Source: CAVWNR01 sp963756525 | GTDB taxonomy: Bacteria; Actinomycetota; Actinomycetes; Mycobacteriales; Jatrophihabitantaceae | Direction of reading: 5' to 3' | DNA length: 64,000 nucleotides | Assembly: GCA_963756525.1 (NCBI GenBank) | Contig: CAVWNR010000006.1 | Span: 1 to 64,000 of the forward strand | Shown here: positions 44,171-53,249 of the stretch, in pieces | Numbering within the stretch: position 1 is the first letter of the stretch | Layout of the letters: each line of letters begins with the position of its first letter | Notes under the pieces: generated by a model | The model's input: only the letters and a program-made list of their open reading frames with translations | What the model was told of the DNA's origin: nothing | Databases searched by the model: none | Program-made: the position numbers and the translations under genes

Positions 44171-45244
44171 TCAGCTGGCCAGGAGGGTGTGTGTGCCGGT
44201 TGCGGCGGTGATGGCGGTGGTGATGGCGTAGCCGAGAGCGAAGCCGGCGGAGGGGCCGATCAGCCAGCCGCGAAGGATGCCTTCGATGCTGGCGCGGTGC
44301 ACGCTGTGTCGGCCGCGGGCGGCGCCGGTGCCGAGCATGGCGCCGACCAGGGCCTGGTTCATTGAGGTGAAGTAGCCGAAGCTGACTGCGGCGAGCACGA
44401 CGAGGCCTTGGATGAGTTGGGCGGCGGTGGCCATTGGCCGGTCCACGGTGACGATGTCGAAGGCGACCTTGTTCAGCAGGGGTCGTCCCCAGGTGAGTAC
44501 GCCGAGGGCGAGCCCGGCGCCGCCGAGCAGCCCGGCGCCCAGCGGGGAGAAGGTGTCGGTGCCGACCAGTGAGCCGGTGGCGTTGGCGACGTCGTTGGCG
44601 CCCATCGCGAACGAGGCGATCGCTCCGACGACGACCAGCCCGACGCCGAGCAGGGCGCCGGTGCGGACCACGGTCGACGCCGGCCCGGTCGGGGGTTCGG
44701 GCGTGGGTTGGGTGGTGGGCGGCGCGGTGGCCGGTACGGTGGCGCCGGTCACCGCGTGGTCGACGGCGGCCTCGGCGCGGAGGCCGGGGACCTGGTCGAA
44801 CAGCCGGGTCAGCGCGTAACCGAGCCCGGCCGCGGCCAGTGGCGCGGCGACCCATACCCCGGCCAGCTGCCCGATGCCGGCCCAATGCACCCCGGCGCCG
44901 GCGGCGACCGCGACGCCGGCGACGCTGAATACGAGGATCTGGATGGTGGAGGTCGGTACCCGCGCCCGGGTGAACACCGTGGTCAACGCGAACGCGACCG
45001 CGAGGACGATCACCTGGTCGGGCACTGCGAGCCCGGCGCCGGTGAGCAGGCCGTGTCCGACGGTGTGCTCGACGGCGTGGCTGGCGAAGGCTGCGCCGAG
45101 CAGCGTCAGCGGCGCCATGATCGTCAGCGCCTGCCACGCGGTGACCGCGCGCAGCGCGTGGGGCATCCCCATGCACGCCCCGGTGTAGTGCGCGCCCATG
45201 CTCCACGCGAATCCGACCGCCAAGGCCACCAGCAGCACCGTCAC
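44171..45244 (-). CDS. PiT-family inorganic phosphate transporter
   Basis: 357 residues, about ten membrane helices. The second half has the PHO4 signature GANDVANATGSLVGTDTFSP; the first half has a degenerate copy (MGAHYTGACMGMPHAL) as expected from the internal repeat of this family. A Thr/Pro-rich cytoplasmic loop (TAPPTTQPTPEPPTGPAS) joins the halves. Imports phosphate with H+ or Na+. It is 46 bp after the PadR gene on the same strand, in place of the PhoU-like partner usual for PiT. Confidence 0.88.
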   Translation of the reverse strand: MTVLLVALAVGFAWSMGAHYTGACMGMPHALRAVTAWQALTIMAPLTLLGAAFASHAVEHTVGHGLLTGAGLAVPDQVIVLAVAFALTTVFTRARVPTSTIQILVFSVAGVAVAAGAGVHWAGIGQLAGVWVAAPLAAAGLGYALTRLFDQVPGLRAEAAVDHAVTGATVPATAPPTTQPTPEPPTGPASTVVRTGALLGVGLVVVGAIASFAMGANDVANATGSLVGTDTFSPLGAGLLGGAGLALGVLTWGRPLLNKVAFDIVTVDRPMATAAQLIQGLVVLAAVSFGYFTSMNQALVGAMLGTGAARGRHSVHRASIEGILRGWLIGPSAGFALGYAITTAITAATGTHTLLAS

Positions 45245-45290
45245 CGCGTCACCTCCACGACGGCCGTACCGCAGTGGTCATCCGGTGGTG

Positions 45291-45617
45291 TCACGACACC
45301 TGCTCCCCGGACCGGCCGGGGGCGAGGACCTCGCGGGCCAGTTCGGCCAACGCGGCCCGTTCGGCGGCCAGCTCGACCCGCCCCGCCGCGGTGAGCGCAT
45401 ACAGCCGCCGTACTTTTCCGTCGGCCGTGTCCCGGCGGGAGGTCAACAGCCCCTCGTCTTGCATGCGGTGCAGCAGCGGATACAAGGTGCCCGGCGATAT
45501 CGCGTAGCCGTGCCGGGCCAGTTCGGTAGCCATCCACGCGCCGTGGATCTCTCCCTCGGCGGCGTGGTGCAGGATGTGCAGCCGGACCGCGCCTCGAGTG
45601 AACTCACCCACGCGCAT
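45291..45617 (-). CDS. PadR-family transcriptional regulator
   Basis: 108 residues: GAVRLHILHHAAEGEIHGAWMATELARHGYAISPGTLYPLLHRMQDEGLL, the PadR winged helix with the conserved SPGTLYP-L motif, followed by TADGKVRRLYALTAAGRVEL and a helical dimerization end. It probably controls the adjacent phosphate transporter and its own operon; an inverted repeat upstream of the first gene (46357-46386) is a candidate operator. Confidence 0.92.
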   Translation of the reverse strand: MRVGEFTRGAVRLHILHHAAEGEIHGAWMATELARHGYAISPGTLYPLLHRMQDEGLLTSRRDTADGKVRRLYALTAAGRVELAAERAALAELAREVLAPGRSGEQVS

Positions 45618-45855
45618 CCGCCGCCACGAGATCGAGATCGAAGGCCAGCGCGGTCACCGTGTCGGTGCCGGTCAACGGCCCCGGCGCGATACGGACCTCG
45701 ACCCGGTAGGTGCCGCGCGGGTCCAGGGCGAGCTGCTCGATGAGCACCTGCTCGCCGCGCCGCACCGGGAACATCCGCGCGATCGGCCCGGCCGCGCAGC
45801 CCACCGGCAACCGGCCCACCAGCCGCGACGCCGGCACACCCGCCACCGTCACCAC
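45604..45855 (-). CDS. Hypothetical small protein upstream of padR
   Basis: 83 residues from GTG 45855 (MVTVAGVPASRLVGRLPVGCAAGPIARMFPVRRGEQVLIEQLALDPRGTYRVEVRI). Overlaps padR by 14 bp, which favours translational coupling. No recognised domain and no clear ribosome binding site, so it could also be a chance frame. Confidence 0.45.
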   Translation of the reverse strand: MVTVAGVPASRLVGRLPVGCAAGPIARMFPVRRGEQVLIEQLALDPRGTYRVEVRIAPGPLTGTDTVTALAFDLDLVAADARG

Positions 45856-45913
45856 GCCACACCACCGCGAGCGTGGGCCCGCGGGGGCCTGGCTGGCGTG
45901 ATACCCGCACCGG

Positions 45914-46323
45914 TCATGGGTGCTGGCCTTGTAGCCGCGCCTCCGGCAGGGTCGGCTCGAATAACTCGACCGGGTTGCCGGACGGGTCGTCGATGAGCAC
46001 TTGCTTACCGCCCACCCCGGTAACGATCTCGTTGCGGAAGCCCACCCCCGCCGCGCGCAGCGTCGCCACGGTCGCGGCCAGGTTGGACGCCTCTACCGAA
46101 AAGCGGTTCCATCCGCCCGGTCGTGGAACCCTGCCGTCGGGCATCACCTGACCACCGCCGCCCTGCCCACTCGGCGCGGACAGGGCCAGCCGCAGATCGC
46201 CACGCGCCAGCATCGCAACGTGGGCGCGGGGTGCATCGCCTCCTCGAACCCCAGATGCTGGCAATAGAACGCGATCGCCGCGTCGACATCATCGACGATG
46301 TACCGCACGCTCACCGTGGCCAC
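45914..46323 (-). pseudogene. VOC/glyoxalase-family protein, one-base frameshift
   Basis: From GTG 46323, preceded by AAGGAG, the frame reads MATVSVRYIVDDVDAAIAFYCQHLGFEEAMHPAP, a typical VOC start. It then continues in another frame as HVAMLARGDLRLALSAPSG...WNRFSVEASNLAATVATLRAAGV and VLIDDPSGNPVELFEP. A GGG at 46222-46224 where GGGG is expected restores one protein of about 136 residues. VOC proteins include glyoxalases and antibiotic resistance proteins; function unknown. First gene of a likely VOC-hypothetical-PadR-PiT run. Confidence 0.82.
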
Positions 46324-46356
46324 GACGGCTCCTTCCTAGACGGCAGACAACTCATG

Positions 46357-46386
46357 CTATCGGGCATCGATATCGCGCGCCGATAG
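46357..46386. promoter_or_regulatory. Inverted repeat upstream of the VOC-PadR-PiT cluster
   Basis: CTATCGG (46357-46363) and CCGATAG (46380-46386) are perfect arms around a CGATATCG core, 34-63 bp upstream of the VOC start. Position and symmetry fit an operator, probably for the PadR protein. Confidence 0.5.
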
Positions 46387-46619
46387 GGCAACCGCAGGAC
46401 GCCAAAGCCCAGCACCAAGCCGCCCCCGCCGCCCGCCCCCCACCGCCGCCGGATAGTCGCCGGCACGGCGAGCGGGCGATAGCGCAACCTTGTTTATGTA
46501 TCGGCCGGCCAGCGCAGACTCGCCGGCACATGCCGCGGTTCGGGCGATCGGTCATACGTCTCAGCACGGTCGCGGACGTGGCCGTCATCCGCGCGGAGAG
46601 CGGCATGTCCTTGTACGCG

Positions 46620-47732
46620 CTAACTGGCCTCATCTCGCGAGAGTCGGGCGGTCGGAGGTTGCGGCGCAGTTGCTGACAGTTGTGGTCGCAGGTGTGAGGG
46701 CTGGTCGGGTCCGGTGGTGAGTCGGGCGCCTCGGACGGTTCGGGGTCGCCGGCGGCCGTTGATCCACCAGAAGCAGAATCCGATCAGGAGGGCGGCGACG
46801 CCGACGAACATGCCGGCCTCGGCCCATTGGAAGGGCCAGTAGCGGCTGGGCGGTTGGTAGGCGATCATCTGGTGGAAGCCTGCCAGGCAGTTGTGGGTGG
46901 TGAAGCACGGCGCGTCGGCGGGCAGTTGCAGCGCGCCGACCACGTGTCCGGCGGCGTTGGTGATGTGGCTGGAGACGAGCCAGGAACCGGTTGGCGCGCT
47001 GGTCCCGTTCAGCCGCATGGACACGGCGGCGCCGGGCGGTAGGCCGGTCACCGGGGGCAGGGTCTGGGATGGCAGCGGCGTGGTGAACTGCACCGGCGCG
47101 GCGAAGTTCGGCCGGACCCAGGCGAGGACGGCGATGCGTGCGGCGATGTAGCCGGCGAGCGTGCTGGCCATCGCGGGCAGGGTGTGCCGGATCAACAGCC
47201 CCGCGGTCAGGCCGAACGCGAACGCGAGGGCGGCGTAGCCGAGCGGGGCGATGTCGCGTTGGGAGAAGATGCTGGGGTCGAACTTGTCGTGGCTGAGGTT
47301 GTCGATGGGTGTGAACCACCAGGTCACCAGCCAGCTCAGCAGTCCTACCGCGGCCACGCTTGCCGTGCCCACGACGGCGATCCTGGCGGCCAACCAGCGG
47401 GTGCGGGTGACGGACTGGGTCCAGGCCAGCCGGAAGGTGCCGGTCTCGAATTCGCGGGCAATCAGCGGTGCGCCCCAGAACACGCCGACGACGGCCGGCA
47501 GGAATTGCAACAGCACGCTGCCGAGCAGGGTCTGCAGCCAGCCGTAGTGGGCGGTGAACGCCGCGGTGACCAGGTCGCAGTCGCCGGCCGCCTTGCAGCC
47601 GCGGATGCCGCTGGTGTCGTACAGCTGCCGAAGCTGCAGGCCGGTGATCAGCACGACGGTCGCGACGACCGCCAATCCGGCGAGCATCACGGCGGCCTGG
47701 GTGCGGAACTGCCGCCACGCCACCCAGATCAT
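46620..47732 (-). CDS. ABC transporter permease (ABC-2 type)
   Basis: 370 residues: MIWVAWRQFRTQAAVMLAGLAVVATVVLI with a membrane helix, a large extracytoplasmic loop with Cys (RGCKAAGDC), then helices LLGSVLLQFLPAVVGVFWGAPLIAREFETGTFRLAWTQS, the EFETGT coupling motif typical of this class, and a final segment GMFVGVAALLIGFCFWW. It is paired with the ATPase gene that ends 4 bp inside its start. Substrate unknown; the set resembles YtrBC-type exporters under GntR control. Confidence 0.88.
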   Translation of the reverse strand: MIWVAWRQFRTQAAVMLAGLAVVATVVLITGLQLRQLYDTSGIRGCKAAGDCDLVTAAFTAHYGWLQTLLGSVLLQFLPAVVGVFWGAPLIAREFETGTFRLAWTQSVTRTRWLAARIAVVGTASVAAVGLLSWLVTWWFTPIDNLSHDKFDPSIFSQRDIAPLGYAALAFAFGLTAGLLIRHTLPAMASTLAGYIAARIAVLAWVRPNFAAPVQFTTPLPSQTLPPVTGLPPGAAVSMRLNGTSAPTGSWLVSSHITNAAGHVVGALQLPADAPCFTTHNCLAGFHQMIAYQPPSRYWPFQWAEAGMFVGVAALLIGFCFWWINGRRRPRTVRGARLTTGPDQPSHLRPQLSATAPQPPTARLSRDEAS

Positions 47733-48616
47733 TGTGGGACCTCGTGCAGCCGGTCCTTCGTCGGACCGGACGGGCTCATGTAGGCGATGACCAGGTCTTC
47801 CAGGCCGACCTGCTCGACCGTCCAGGCCGGGTCGAAGATCGGGGCGTCGGTGCGGACCAGCAGCGTGGACTGCCGGTCGGTGTGCCGGGCCGTGACGACC
47901 TGCTGGTCTGCGGGCAGCCGCTCGGGATCGTGGCGCGGTCCGGTGAGCAGGTGATGGGTGGCCAGCAACTCCTCGACGTCGCCGGCCAGCCGGACCCGCG
48001 ACGCGACCAGGACGATCAGGTAGTCGCAGACCCGCTCCAGGTCGGCGATCAGGTGCGACGAGAGCACCACGGTGACGTCCTGCTCGGCGACGATCTCCAT
48101 CACGCTCTGCAGGAACTCGCGGCGGGCGAGCGGATCAAGGCTGGCCACCGGCTCGTCGAGGATCAGCAGCTCGGGTCGTTTGGCCACCGCCACGGTCAGC
48201 GCCAGCTGCGCCCGCTGCCCGGCGGACAGCTTGCCGGCCCGCTGCGCCGGGTCGAGACCCAGCCGCCGGATGCGGTCCTCGGCGAACTCGCTGTCCCAGC
48301 CGGGATTCATCCGCGCGCCCATCCGCAGATGGTCGGCCACACTCAGCGCCGAGTAGACCGGGCACTCCTGCGCCATGAACCCGACACGGGACAGCTCGGC
48401 CGGCCCGCGCGCGGGCGGCGCACCGAGCACCTCGATCTGCCCCCATGTCGGCGGGAGCAGGCCCACCGCCATGTTCAGCAGGGTGGTCTTGCCGGCCCCG
48501 TTCGCCCCGACCAGACCCACCACCCGGCCGGCCGGTACCCGCAGCGTGCAGTCGGAAAGCGCCCACCGGCGCTGATATCGCTTACCCAGGCCCTCGGCCC
48601 GCACGACGTCGCTCAC
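47729..48616 (-). CDS. ABC transporter ATP-binding protein
   Basis: 295 residues from GTG 48616 (MSDVVRAEGLGKRYQRRWALSDCTL). Walker A GANGAGKTT, signature KLSAGQRAQL, Walker B LLILDEPVASLDP, H-loop LSSHL. The longer frame from 49021 overlaps the GntR gene and was rejected. Operates with the permease encoded downstream. Confidence 0.93.
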   Translation of the reverse strand: MSDVVRAEGLGKRYQRRWALSDCTLRVPAGRVVGLVGANGAGKTTLLNMAVGLLPPTWGQIEVLGAPPARGPAELSRVGFMAQECPVYSALSVADHLRMGARMNPGWDSEFAEDRIRRLGLDPAQRAGKLSAGQRAQLALTVAVAKRPELLILDEPVASLDPLARREFLQSVMEIVAEQDVTVVLSSHLIADLERVCDYLIVLVASRVRLAGDVEELLATHHLLTGPRHDPERLPADQQVVTARHTDRQSTLLVRTDAPIFDPAWTVEQVGLEDLVIAYMSPSGPTKDRLHEVPQ

Positions 48617-49005
48617 GCTATGTCCTGTTCGGCGCTGGTTCGAAACGTGTCGCGGAACAGCGCCTCGATGCTCTCCTCGTCCAGCCCCGCCCGGCGCGCC
48701 TTCGTCAGCCAGCGGAGCAGCTCGCGGCGCAGCTGCCCGTGCGCGGCCAGCGACCCGTCGTGCAGCGTCGCGGTGGCGAACGTGCCGATACCGGGCCGCG
48801 GCGCGACCAACCCGGTGTGCTCGAGTTCCTTGTACGCCTTCAGCACGGTGTTCGGGTTGATCGCGAGCTGGCCGACCACCTCCTTCACCGTCGGCAGCTG
48901 ATCGCCCTCGACCAGCAGGCCCAGGCGCATCGCCCGGCGTACTTGATCCACGATCTGCCGATACGGCGACACCCCGGAACGGGCATCCAGATGGAACTCG
49001 ATCAC
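48613..49005 (-). CDS. GntR-family regulator (YtrA subfamily)
   Basis: 130 residues from GTG 49005 (MIEFHLDARSGVSPYRQIVDQVRRAMRLGLLVEGDQLPTVKEVVGQLAINPNTVLKAYKELEHTGLV): a winged-helix domain with the short YtrA-type C-terminus. Such proteins repress adjacent ABC transporter genes. The 3' end overlaps the ATPase start. GTG 49014 and ATG 49053 are alternatives, but 49053 would place the start within the likely promoter and operator. Confidence 0.9.
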   Translation of the reverse strand: MIEFHLDARSGVSPYRQIVDQVRRAMRLGLLVEGDQLPTVKEVVGQLAINPNTVLKAYKELEHTGLVAPRPGIGTFATATLHDGSLAAHGQLRRELLRWLTKARRAGLDEESIEALFRDTFRTSAEQDIA

Positions 49006-49023
49006 CGCGTGAACACACCACCC

Positions 49024-49039
49024 ATCTAGGAACCTAGAT
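49024..49039. promoter_or_regulatory. Perfect palindrome, candidate GntR operator
   Basis: ATCTAGGAACCTAGAT overlaps a TATATA box (49039-49044 on the minus strand) and lies 19 bp upstream of the GntR start. A TTGACA at 49072-49067 is 22 bp from TATATA, longer than ideal. The arrangement suggests autorepression of the GntR-ABC operon. Confidence 0.6.
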
Positions 49040-49053
49040 ATATAGGAGTGCAC

Positions 49054-49371
49054 ATAGATCCGCGTCTGTCAAGGTCCTCACAGATTCGGCCTCCGGTCAG
49101 TGGCATGTCGGTGAATTTATCGGCCGTCCTCATCTTGTGATGAGTGGCCTCTGCGGTCGGGCCAATTCTCGGGGGCTTGTGACCGACGAGTCCGGCGACC
49201 GGCTGGTCTTTGCCTTCGCAACTGTGGTCCGCGCTGCGGTTCGGCAGCTGGTGGTCGGTCGCAGCCTTGGCCTGCCTGCGCGAGTCTGCAGGGGCTGCCG
49301 AATGCGGCTCCGCGCCTGGTGGCCACATCGTGAGAGTGGATCGTGAGGTCGTACCGGGTTCCGCGAGCGGT
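49054..49371. other. Intergenic, no gene seen
   Basis: About 318 bp with no supported gene. It holds the -35-like element of the GntR operon at its left edge. Confidence 0.5.
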
Positions 49372-49938
49372 TCAGGTGTCCCGGTGTTCGATGAGCACCG
49401 CGGCGGTGATGATTGCCGCGAGTGCGTAGAGGCACAGGACGCCGAGCCCGGCCCAAAGATTTGGTTGCCGGCGTTGGCGGGCAGGTAGTTGATGACGACG
49501 TTGCGCCAGTTGGTCGGCAGCAGATCGGTGATTGCGGTGAACGCGAAGAGCACGGCGAAGAACGCGGACAGGCTGCCGGCGGTGTGTCGGACGAGGGCGC
49601 CGATGCCGAAGCCGAGCAGTCCGACGGCGGTGAGGTAGAGCCCGCCGCCGATGGTGGCGCGCAGCACGCCGGGGTCGTGCAGCGAAACGCCGACGTGTGC
49701 GGGTGCGAGCAGCGCCTGGCCGATGCCGAATGCGGTGAAGCTAAAATCGAGTTGCTGCAAAGGCAATCGAGGCGGCGACCACAATTGGCACCGCAGCGGC
49801 CGCGCCGAGGACGGGGAGCGGGATGTTCTGCTGGTTCGCGCCGAAGGTGACCACGATGAGCGTCCCGGTCAGCGCCGGGCCGAGCACGGCGACGAAGCCG
49901 ACGAGCGTGACCGTGGCGGGTTGCGGGTGATCGCGGGG
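49372..49938 (-). pseudogene. Decayed ABC-2 permease
   Basis: Three pieces in different frames: LVGFVAVLGPALTGTLIVVTFGANQQN...IAFAATRF, then FSFTAFGIGQALLAPAHVGVSLHDPGVLRATIGGGLYLTAVGLLGFGIGALV...LPTNWRNVVINYLPANAGNQ, then LWAGLGVLCLYALAAIITAAVLIEHRDT ending at TGA 49372-49374. The last break (near 49458) looks like one missing G, the first is an extra T. The N-terminal half of the permease is absent, so this is a true remnant. Confidence 0.7.
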
Positions 49939-49939
49939 A

Positions 49940-50935
49940 TCAGTCGGTGTGGGTCAGGTCGAGTCCGCGGCGGATTTCGTGGGCGAGGGTGTAAGCGTCG
50001 CCGGTTTTGAGCATGTGGTCGAAGAACAGTTGCGGGTACTCATTGGTCTCCTGGTTGTACAGGCAGCCTTGAAACCAGCCGAGCCGGCGCATCACGCTGA
50101 CCACCGGCATCACTTCGGAGCTGGTCATCGAGAAATCCGGTCCGACGGCAGCGCTCGAGCGCGATGAGGACAGCGGTTTGAACTGCACCTCGGTGGAGAT
50201 GTTGGCCTGCGGCGAGACGTGAATGCCGTCGATCACGATCCGGTCGGTGCGATCGATGGTCACCGTGACCACGCCCTCGTCACCGACCTGGGCGCTGCCG
50301 TGCAGGATCGAGGCCAGCCGATCGGGATCCAGCGGGGTCCGCGGATGCGACGGGGGGCGCTGCGGAAACGGCGTGGACGTCACGTCCAGCACGCGCTTGA
50401 TCGCCCGCGCCAGCCGCACCGGCGGGCCTTCACCGCGCCAATGGATGAACCACACGTTCGGGCTGGTTTCGATGTAATGCTGGTGAAAGGCCTGAAAGAT
50501 CAGCCCGTTGGCGATGATCGCGTCGATGAACGGGTTGCACTCCTGAGGTTTGAGCGCGAGGTCACCGTTGAAGAAGGCGTCGTTGTCGCCCAGCGGCTGG
50601 AAGGTCAACGTCCCGTTGATCTCAAACGCGGGCGTGAACCGCACACCCCGCGGCCCGGTCACATCACCGATGTCGTCGCGGTCGATGTCGATACTCAACA
50701 CGCCCTGCGACACCGTCCCCTGGGCTTGCAGGATCGCCTCGATCTCGGTCACCGGCAGCCGGCCGTGCTGCTCCTGACCGGTCCCGCCGCGACCAGGCGT
50801 AGCCGCGGCGCCGGCGGCCACCGGAAACACGCTGGACAGCACCCCGCCGGCGGCCAGGCCGCCTCCCAGCGCCAGCGCGCGACGCCGGCTGACAGGCACG
50901 TGAACATCGAACCCGGGCATGGCCTCTCCGATCAC
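49940..50935 (-). CDS. DUF1259-family protein with Tat signal
   Basis: 331 residues. The N-terminus has a twin-arginine signal (VSRRRALALGGGLAAGGVLSSVFPVAAGA). The mature part has two DUF1259 repeats; the first contains DRDDIGDVTGPRGVRFTPAFEINGTLTFQ, FFNGDLALKPQECNPFIDAI, FQAFHQHYIE and VWFIHWRGEG, and the second is similar but degenerate. The family includes mycobacterial LppY/LpqO; function unknown. ATG 50935; ATG 50920 also possible. Confidence 0.85.
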   Translation of the reverse strand: MIGEAMPGFDVHVPVSRRRALALGGGLAAGGVLSSVFPVAAGAAATPGRGGTGQEQHGRLPVTEIEAILQAQGTVSQGVLSIDIDRDDIGDVTGPRGVRFTPAFEINGTLTFQPLGDNDAFFNGDLALKPQECNPFIDAIIANGLIFQAFHQHYIETSPNVWFIHWRGEGPPVRLARAIKRVLDVTSTPFPQRPPSHPRTPLDPDRLASILHGSAQVGDEGVVTVTIDRTDRIVIDGIHVSPQANISTEVQFKPLSSSRSSAAVGPDFSMTSSEVMPVVSVMRRLGWFQGCLYNQETNEYPQLFFDHMLKTGDAYTLAHEIRRGLDLTHTD

Positions 50936-51161
50936 CCAAGGGCGCTGCCACCGGCTATCGCAGCCACTTGTGCCGTTTCTACGCCTTCTGCCAGCCCGGC
51001 GGAATACGCCACCGCGGCGCTGGTCTGGCAGTAGCCCGCGAGTCCCGCGACGCGTTCGGTCATCGCGGCCCGGTTGGGCACTGATGCCCCGGTTCGGCGG
51101 TCGGCGTTTGTCCGGGCTGCGTAGGGTCGGTTCACGACCGGCGCGGGCGTGAGGAGATGCC

Positions 51162-52733
51162 GTGGGTGAGGTCGACGCCTACCTCGGCGGGCGGTATCGG
51201 CTGGACAGGCAGCTCGCGTCCGGTGGCATGGGCACCGTGTGGCAGGGCTGGGATGAGCGGTTGCGGCGCCCGGTCGCGGTGAAGCGGATGTCGGTGCCGG
51301 CGGGGCTGAACCAGGCGGAGCGGGAGGTCGCGGTCAACCGCGCGATGCGTGAGGCGCGGATCGCCGCGCGGTTGCATCATCCCAACGCGGTGCAGGTCTT
51401 CGATGTCATCGACGAGGGCGACAGCCCGTGCCTGATCATGCAGTATGTCCCATCGCGCAGCCTGCAGGAGGTGCTGCAGGCGCACGGGCCCCTCTCGGCT
51501 GAACAGGTCCGGCGGATCGGCACCCAGGTCGCCGCTGCGCTGGCAGCGGCGCACCGCGCCGGCATCGTGCACCGCGACGTGAAGCCCGGCAACGTGCTGA
51601 TCGCCGAGGACGGCACCGCGAAGATCACCGACTTCGGTATCTCGCACGCGTTCGAGGAGATCACCTTGACCTCGACCGGGATGGTGACCGGCACCCCGGC
51701 TTTCCTCGCCCCGGAGGTCGCGCGCGGGGCCGTCGCCGGCTTCGCCAGCGACGTCTACTCCCTGGCCGCGACGCTGTACACCGCCGTAGAGGGGACCCCG
51801 CCCTACGGCACCGACCCGAACCCGATGGCGGTGCTGCACCGCGTCGCCTCCGGCCAGCCACGGCCACCCACTCGCAGTGGTCCGCTGACCGGGTTGCTGA
51901 CGGCGATGATGGCTGGCGACCCGGCCGCGCGACCCAGCATGATCGACATCGGGAACGCCCTGTCCGACCTGCACAGCATCGCCGGTGATGCGCCGCCGGA
52001 TCCGGCGACCCAGCTGCTCACCGCCCAGTGGCCGACACCGCCGGCAGCCTCACCCGCCCCGGGCGGCAACACCCGCAGCTACCCCGCCCCGCCGCCGGGC
52101 CCGGGCCCGGCCGCACACCCGGCCCCGCGCCCGGAGGTCCGCAAGCGGCGGCGTTCCTGGCTGCCGATCACCGCCGCGCTGGTCCTCATCGCAGTCGCGA
52201 CCGCCTCCGCGATCGCGCTGCTCAACCGCAGCGGTCACGCCACCAACCGGGCCAGCGCGGGCTCCTCCCCGCCGGCGCGGTCCCCGTCGCTGGCACCGTC
52301 GGGGTCCGCGACGAGCATCTCCTCGGCGCCGCCATCGTCGCCGTCCGCCGTGCCGCCGCCGCCGGGGTCGGCGACGAGCATCTCCGCGGCCCCGTCCTCG
52401 GCCAGCCCGGCGAATGAAAACGGCGCGCCGAGCGACCAGGAACTCGCGAACGCGATCGTCGACTACTTCAACCTCATGCCCGACAACCTCGACGCCGGCT
52501 GGGCCCTGCTGACCCCGCAGTTTCAGGCCACCAAGGCCCAAAGCCGGCAAGGCTACGACAGCTTCTGGAACAGCATCGACCGCGTCGATGTCAGCAACGT
52601 GACCGGGCAAGCACCCGACGGCGCGACCGCGACGCTCAGCTACCACTACAAGGACGGCCGGGTCGTCACCGAGCAGACCCAATTCCGCCTCGTCCGCCAA
52701 GACGGCGTACTCAAGATCGACCAAGAAAGCTAA
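51162..52733 (+). CDS. PknB-like transmembrane Ser/Thr protein kinase
   Basis: 523 residues. The kinase domain (about 8-270) has the Gly loop ASGGMGTVWQGWD, Lys in VAVKRM, catalytic IVHRDVKPGN, DFG (ITDFGIS) and an APE-type motif (FLAPEVARG). A Pro-rich juxtamembrane part follows, then a membrane helix (WLPITAALVLIAVATASAIALL) near 330-352. The outside part has a Ser/Pro-rich stalk and an NTF2/SnoaL-like domain (LANAIVDYFNLMPDNLDAGWALLTPQFQ). It lacks PASTA repeats, so ligands differ from PknB. GTG start with RBS GAGGAG at 51151-51156. Confidence 0.93.
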   Translation: MGEVDAYLGGRYRLDRQLASGGMGTVWQGWDERLRRPVAVKRMSVPAGLNQAEREVAVNRAMREARIAARLHHPNAVQVFDVIDEGDSPCLIMQYVPSRSLQEVLQAHGPLSAEQVRRIGTQVAAALAAAHRAGIVHRDVKPGNVLIAEDGTAKITDFGISHAFEEITLTSTGMVTGTPAFLAPEVARGAVAGFASDVYSLAATLYTAVEGTPPYGTDPNPMAVLHRVASGQPRPPTRSGPLTGLLTAMMAGDPAARPSMIDIGNALSDLHSIAGDAPPDPATQLLTAQWPTPPAASPAPGGNTRSYPAPPPGPGPAAHPAPRPEVRKRRRSWLPITAALVLIAVATASAIALLNRSGHATNRASAGSSPPARSPSLAPSGSATSISSAPPSSPSAVPPPPGSATSISAAPSSASPANENGAPSDQELANAIVDYFNLMPDNLDAGWALLTPQFQATKAQSRQGYDSFWNSIDRVDVSNVTGQAPDGATATLSYHYKDGRVVTEQTQFRLVRQDGVLKIDQES

Positions 52734-52849
52734 CGCCTTCGCCATGCGGTCGACCAGTTGAAGCGCGATTGCCGTACCTGCCAGGACGATGCCCGAGACG
52801 CTACGCGCCGAAGTGCTCGGACGGCGGCCTACGCCGACGCCCCCAACTG

Positions 52850-53249
52850 CTAGCGGGGCCTGAGTTCTCGGACATAGGTGTACGCCTGCGCGGGATCGTT
52901 GCTGGGGTCGCGACCCGGCTCGCTGAACGTCACGTTGTTGAAGTTGATCCCGGCGGAGGCGTTGCCGGTCATGGTCACCGCGCCGTGCACGGTCTCGGTC
53001 GCGGGAATCACGTTTAAGACAGCCCTTGCCGTTTCCGTTCACCGTCTTGCCCACCGTCTCGGACGTGGTGGTCGCGTCGGTCCACGCGTTGCCGACGCTG
53101 ATGGTGGCAGTGATCGAGGTGTTCACGGTGTCGAACAGCTTGACCTGCTGCTGGATGGCCAGCGACGTCGCATAGTTGCGCAGCAGGCGCCTTGAAGAAG
53201 GTCGCCCTAGCACAAGGTCTTGAGCGGCGTCGCTGATCCCGGCGACCAA
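52850..53249 (-). pseudogene. Remnant of a secreted or surface protein
   Basis: On the minus strand, SLAIQQQVKLFDTVNTSITATISVGNAWTDATTTSETVGKTVNGNGKG is followed in another frame by VIPATETVHGAVTMTGNASAGINFNNVTFSEPGRDPSND...YVRELRPR ending at 52850. The break lies near 53020-53035. Composition (Thr/Asn/Val-rich) suggests a beta-rich secreted protein; the family is not recognised. Confidence 0.5.

Noticed and set aside
47729..49021. ABC ATPase extended to 430 residues
   Set aside because: The extension is out of frame with, and overlaps, the GntR gene and has no domain. The GTG at 48616 is the natural start.
52050..53249. Long minus-strand protein of 399 residues
   Set aside because: Most of it is antisense to the kinase C-terminus; only the first part (upstream of about 53020) has protein-like composition, and this is described as a remnant.
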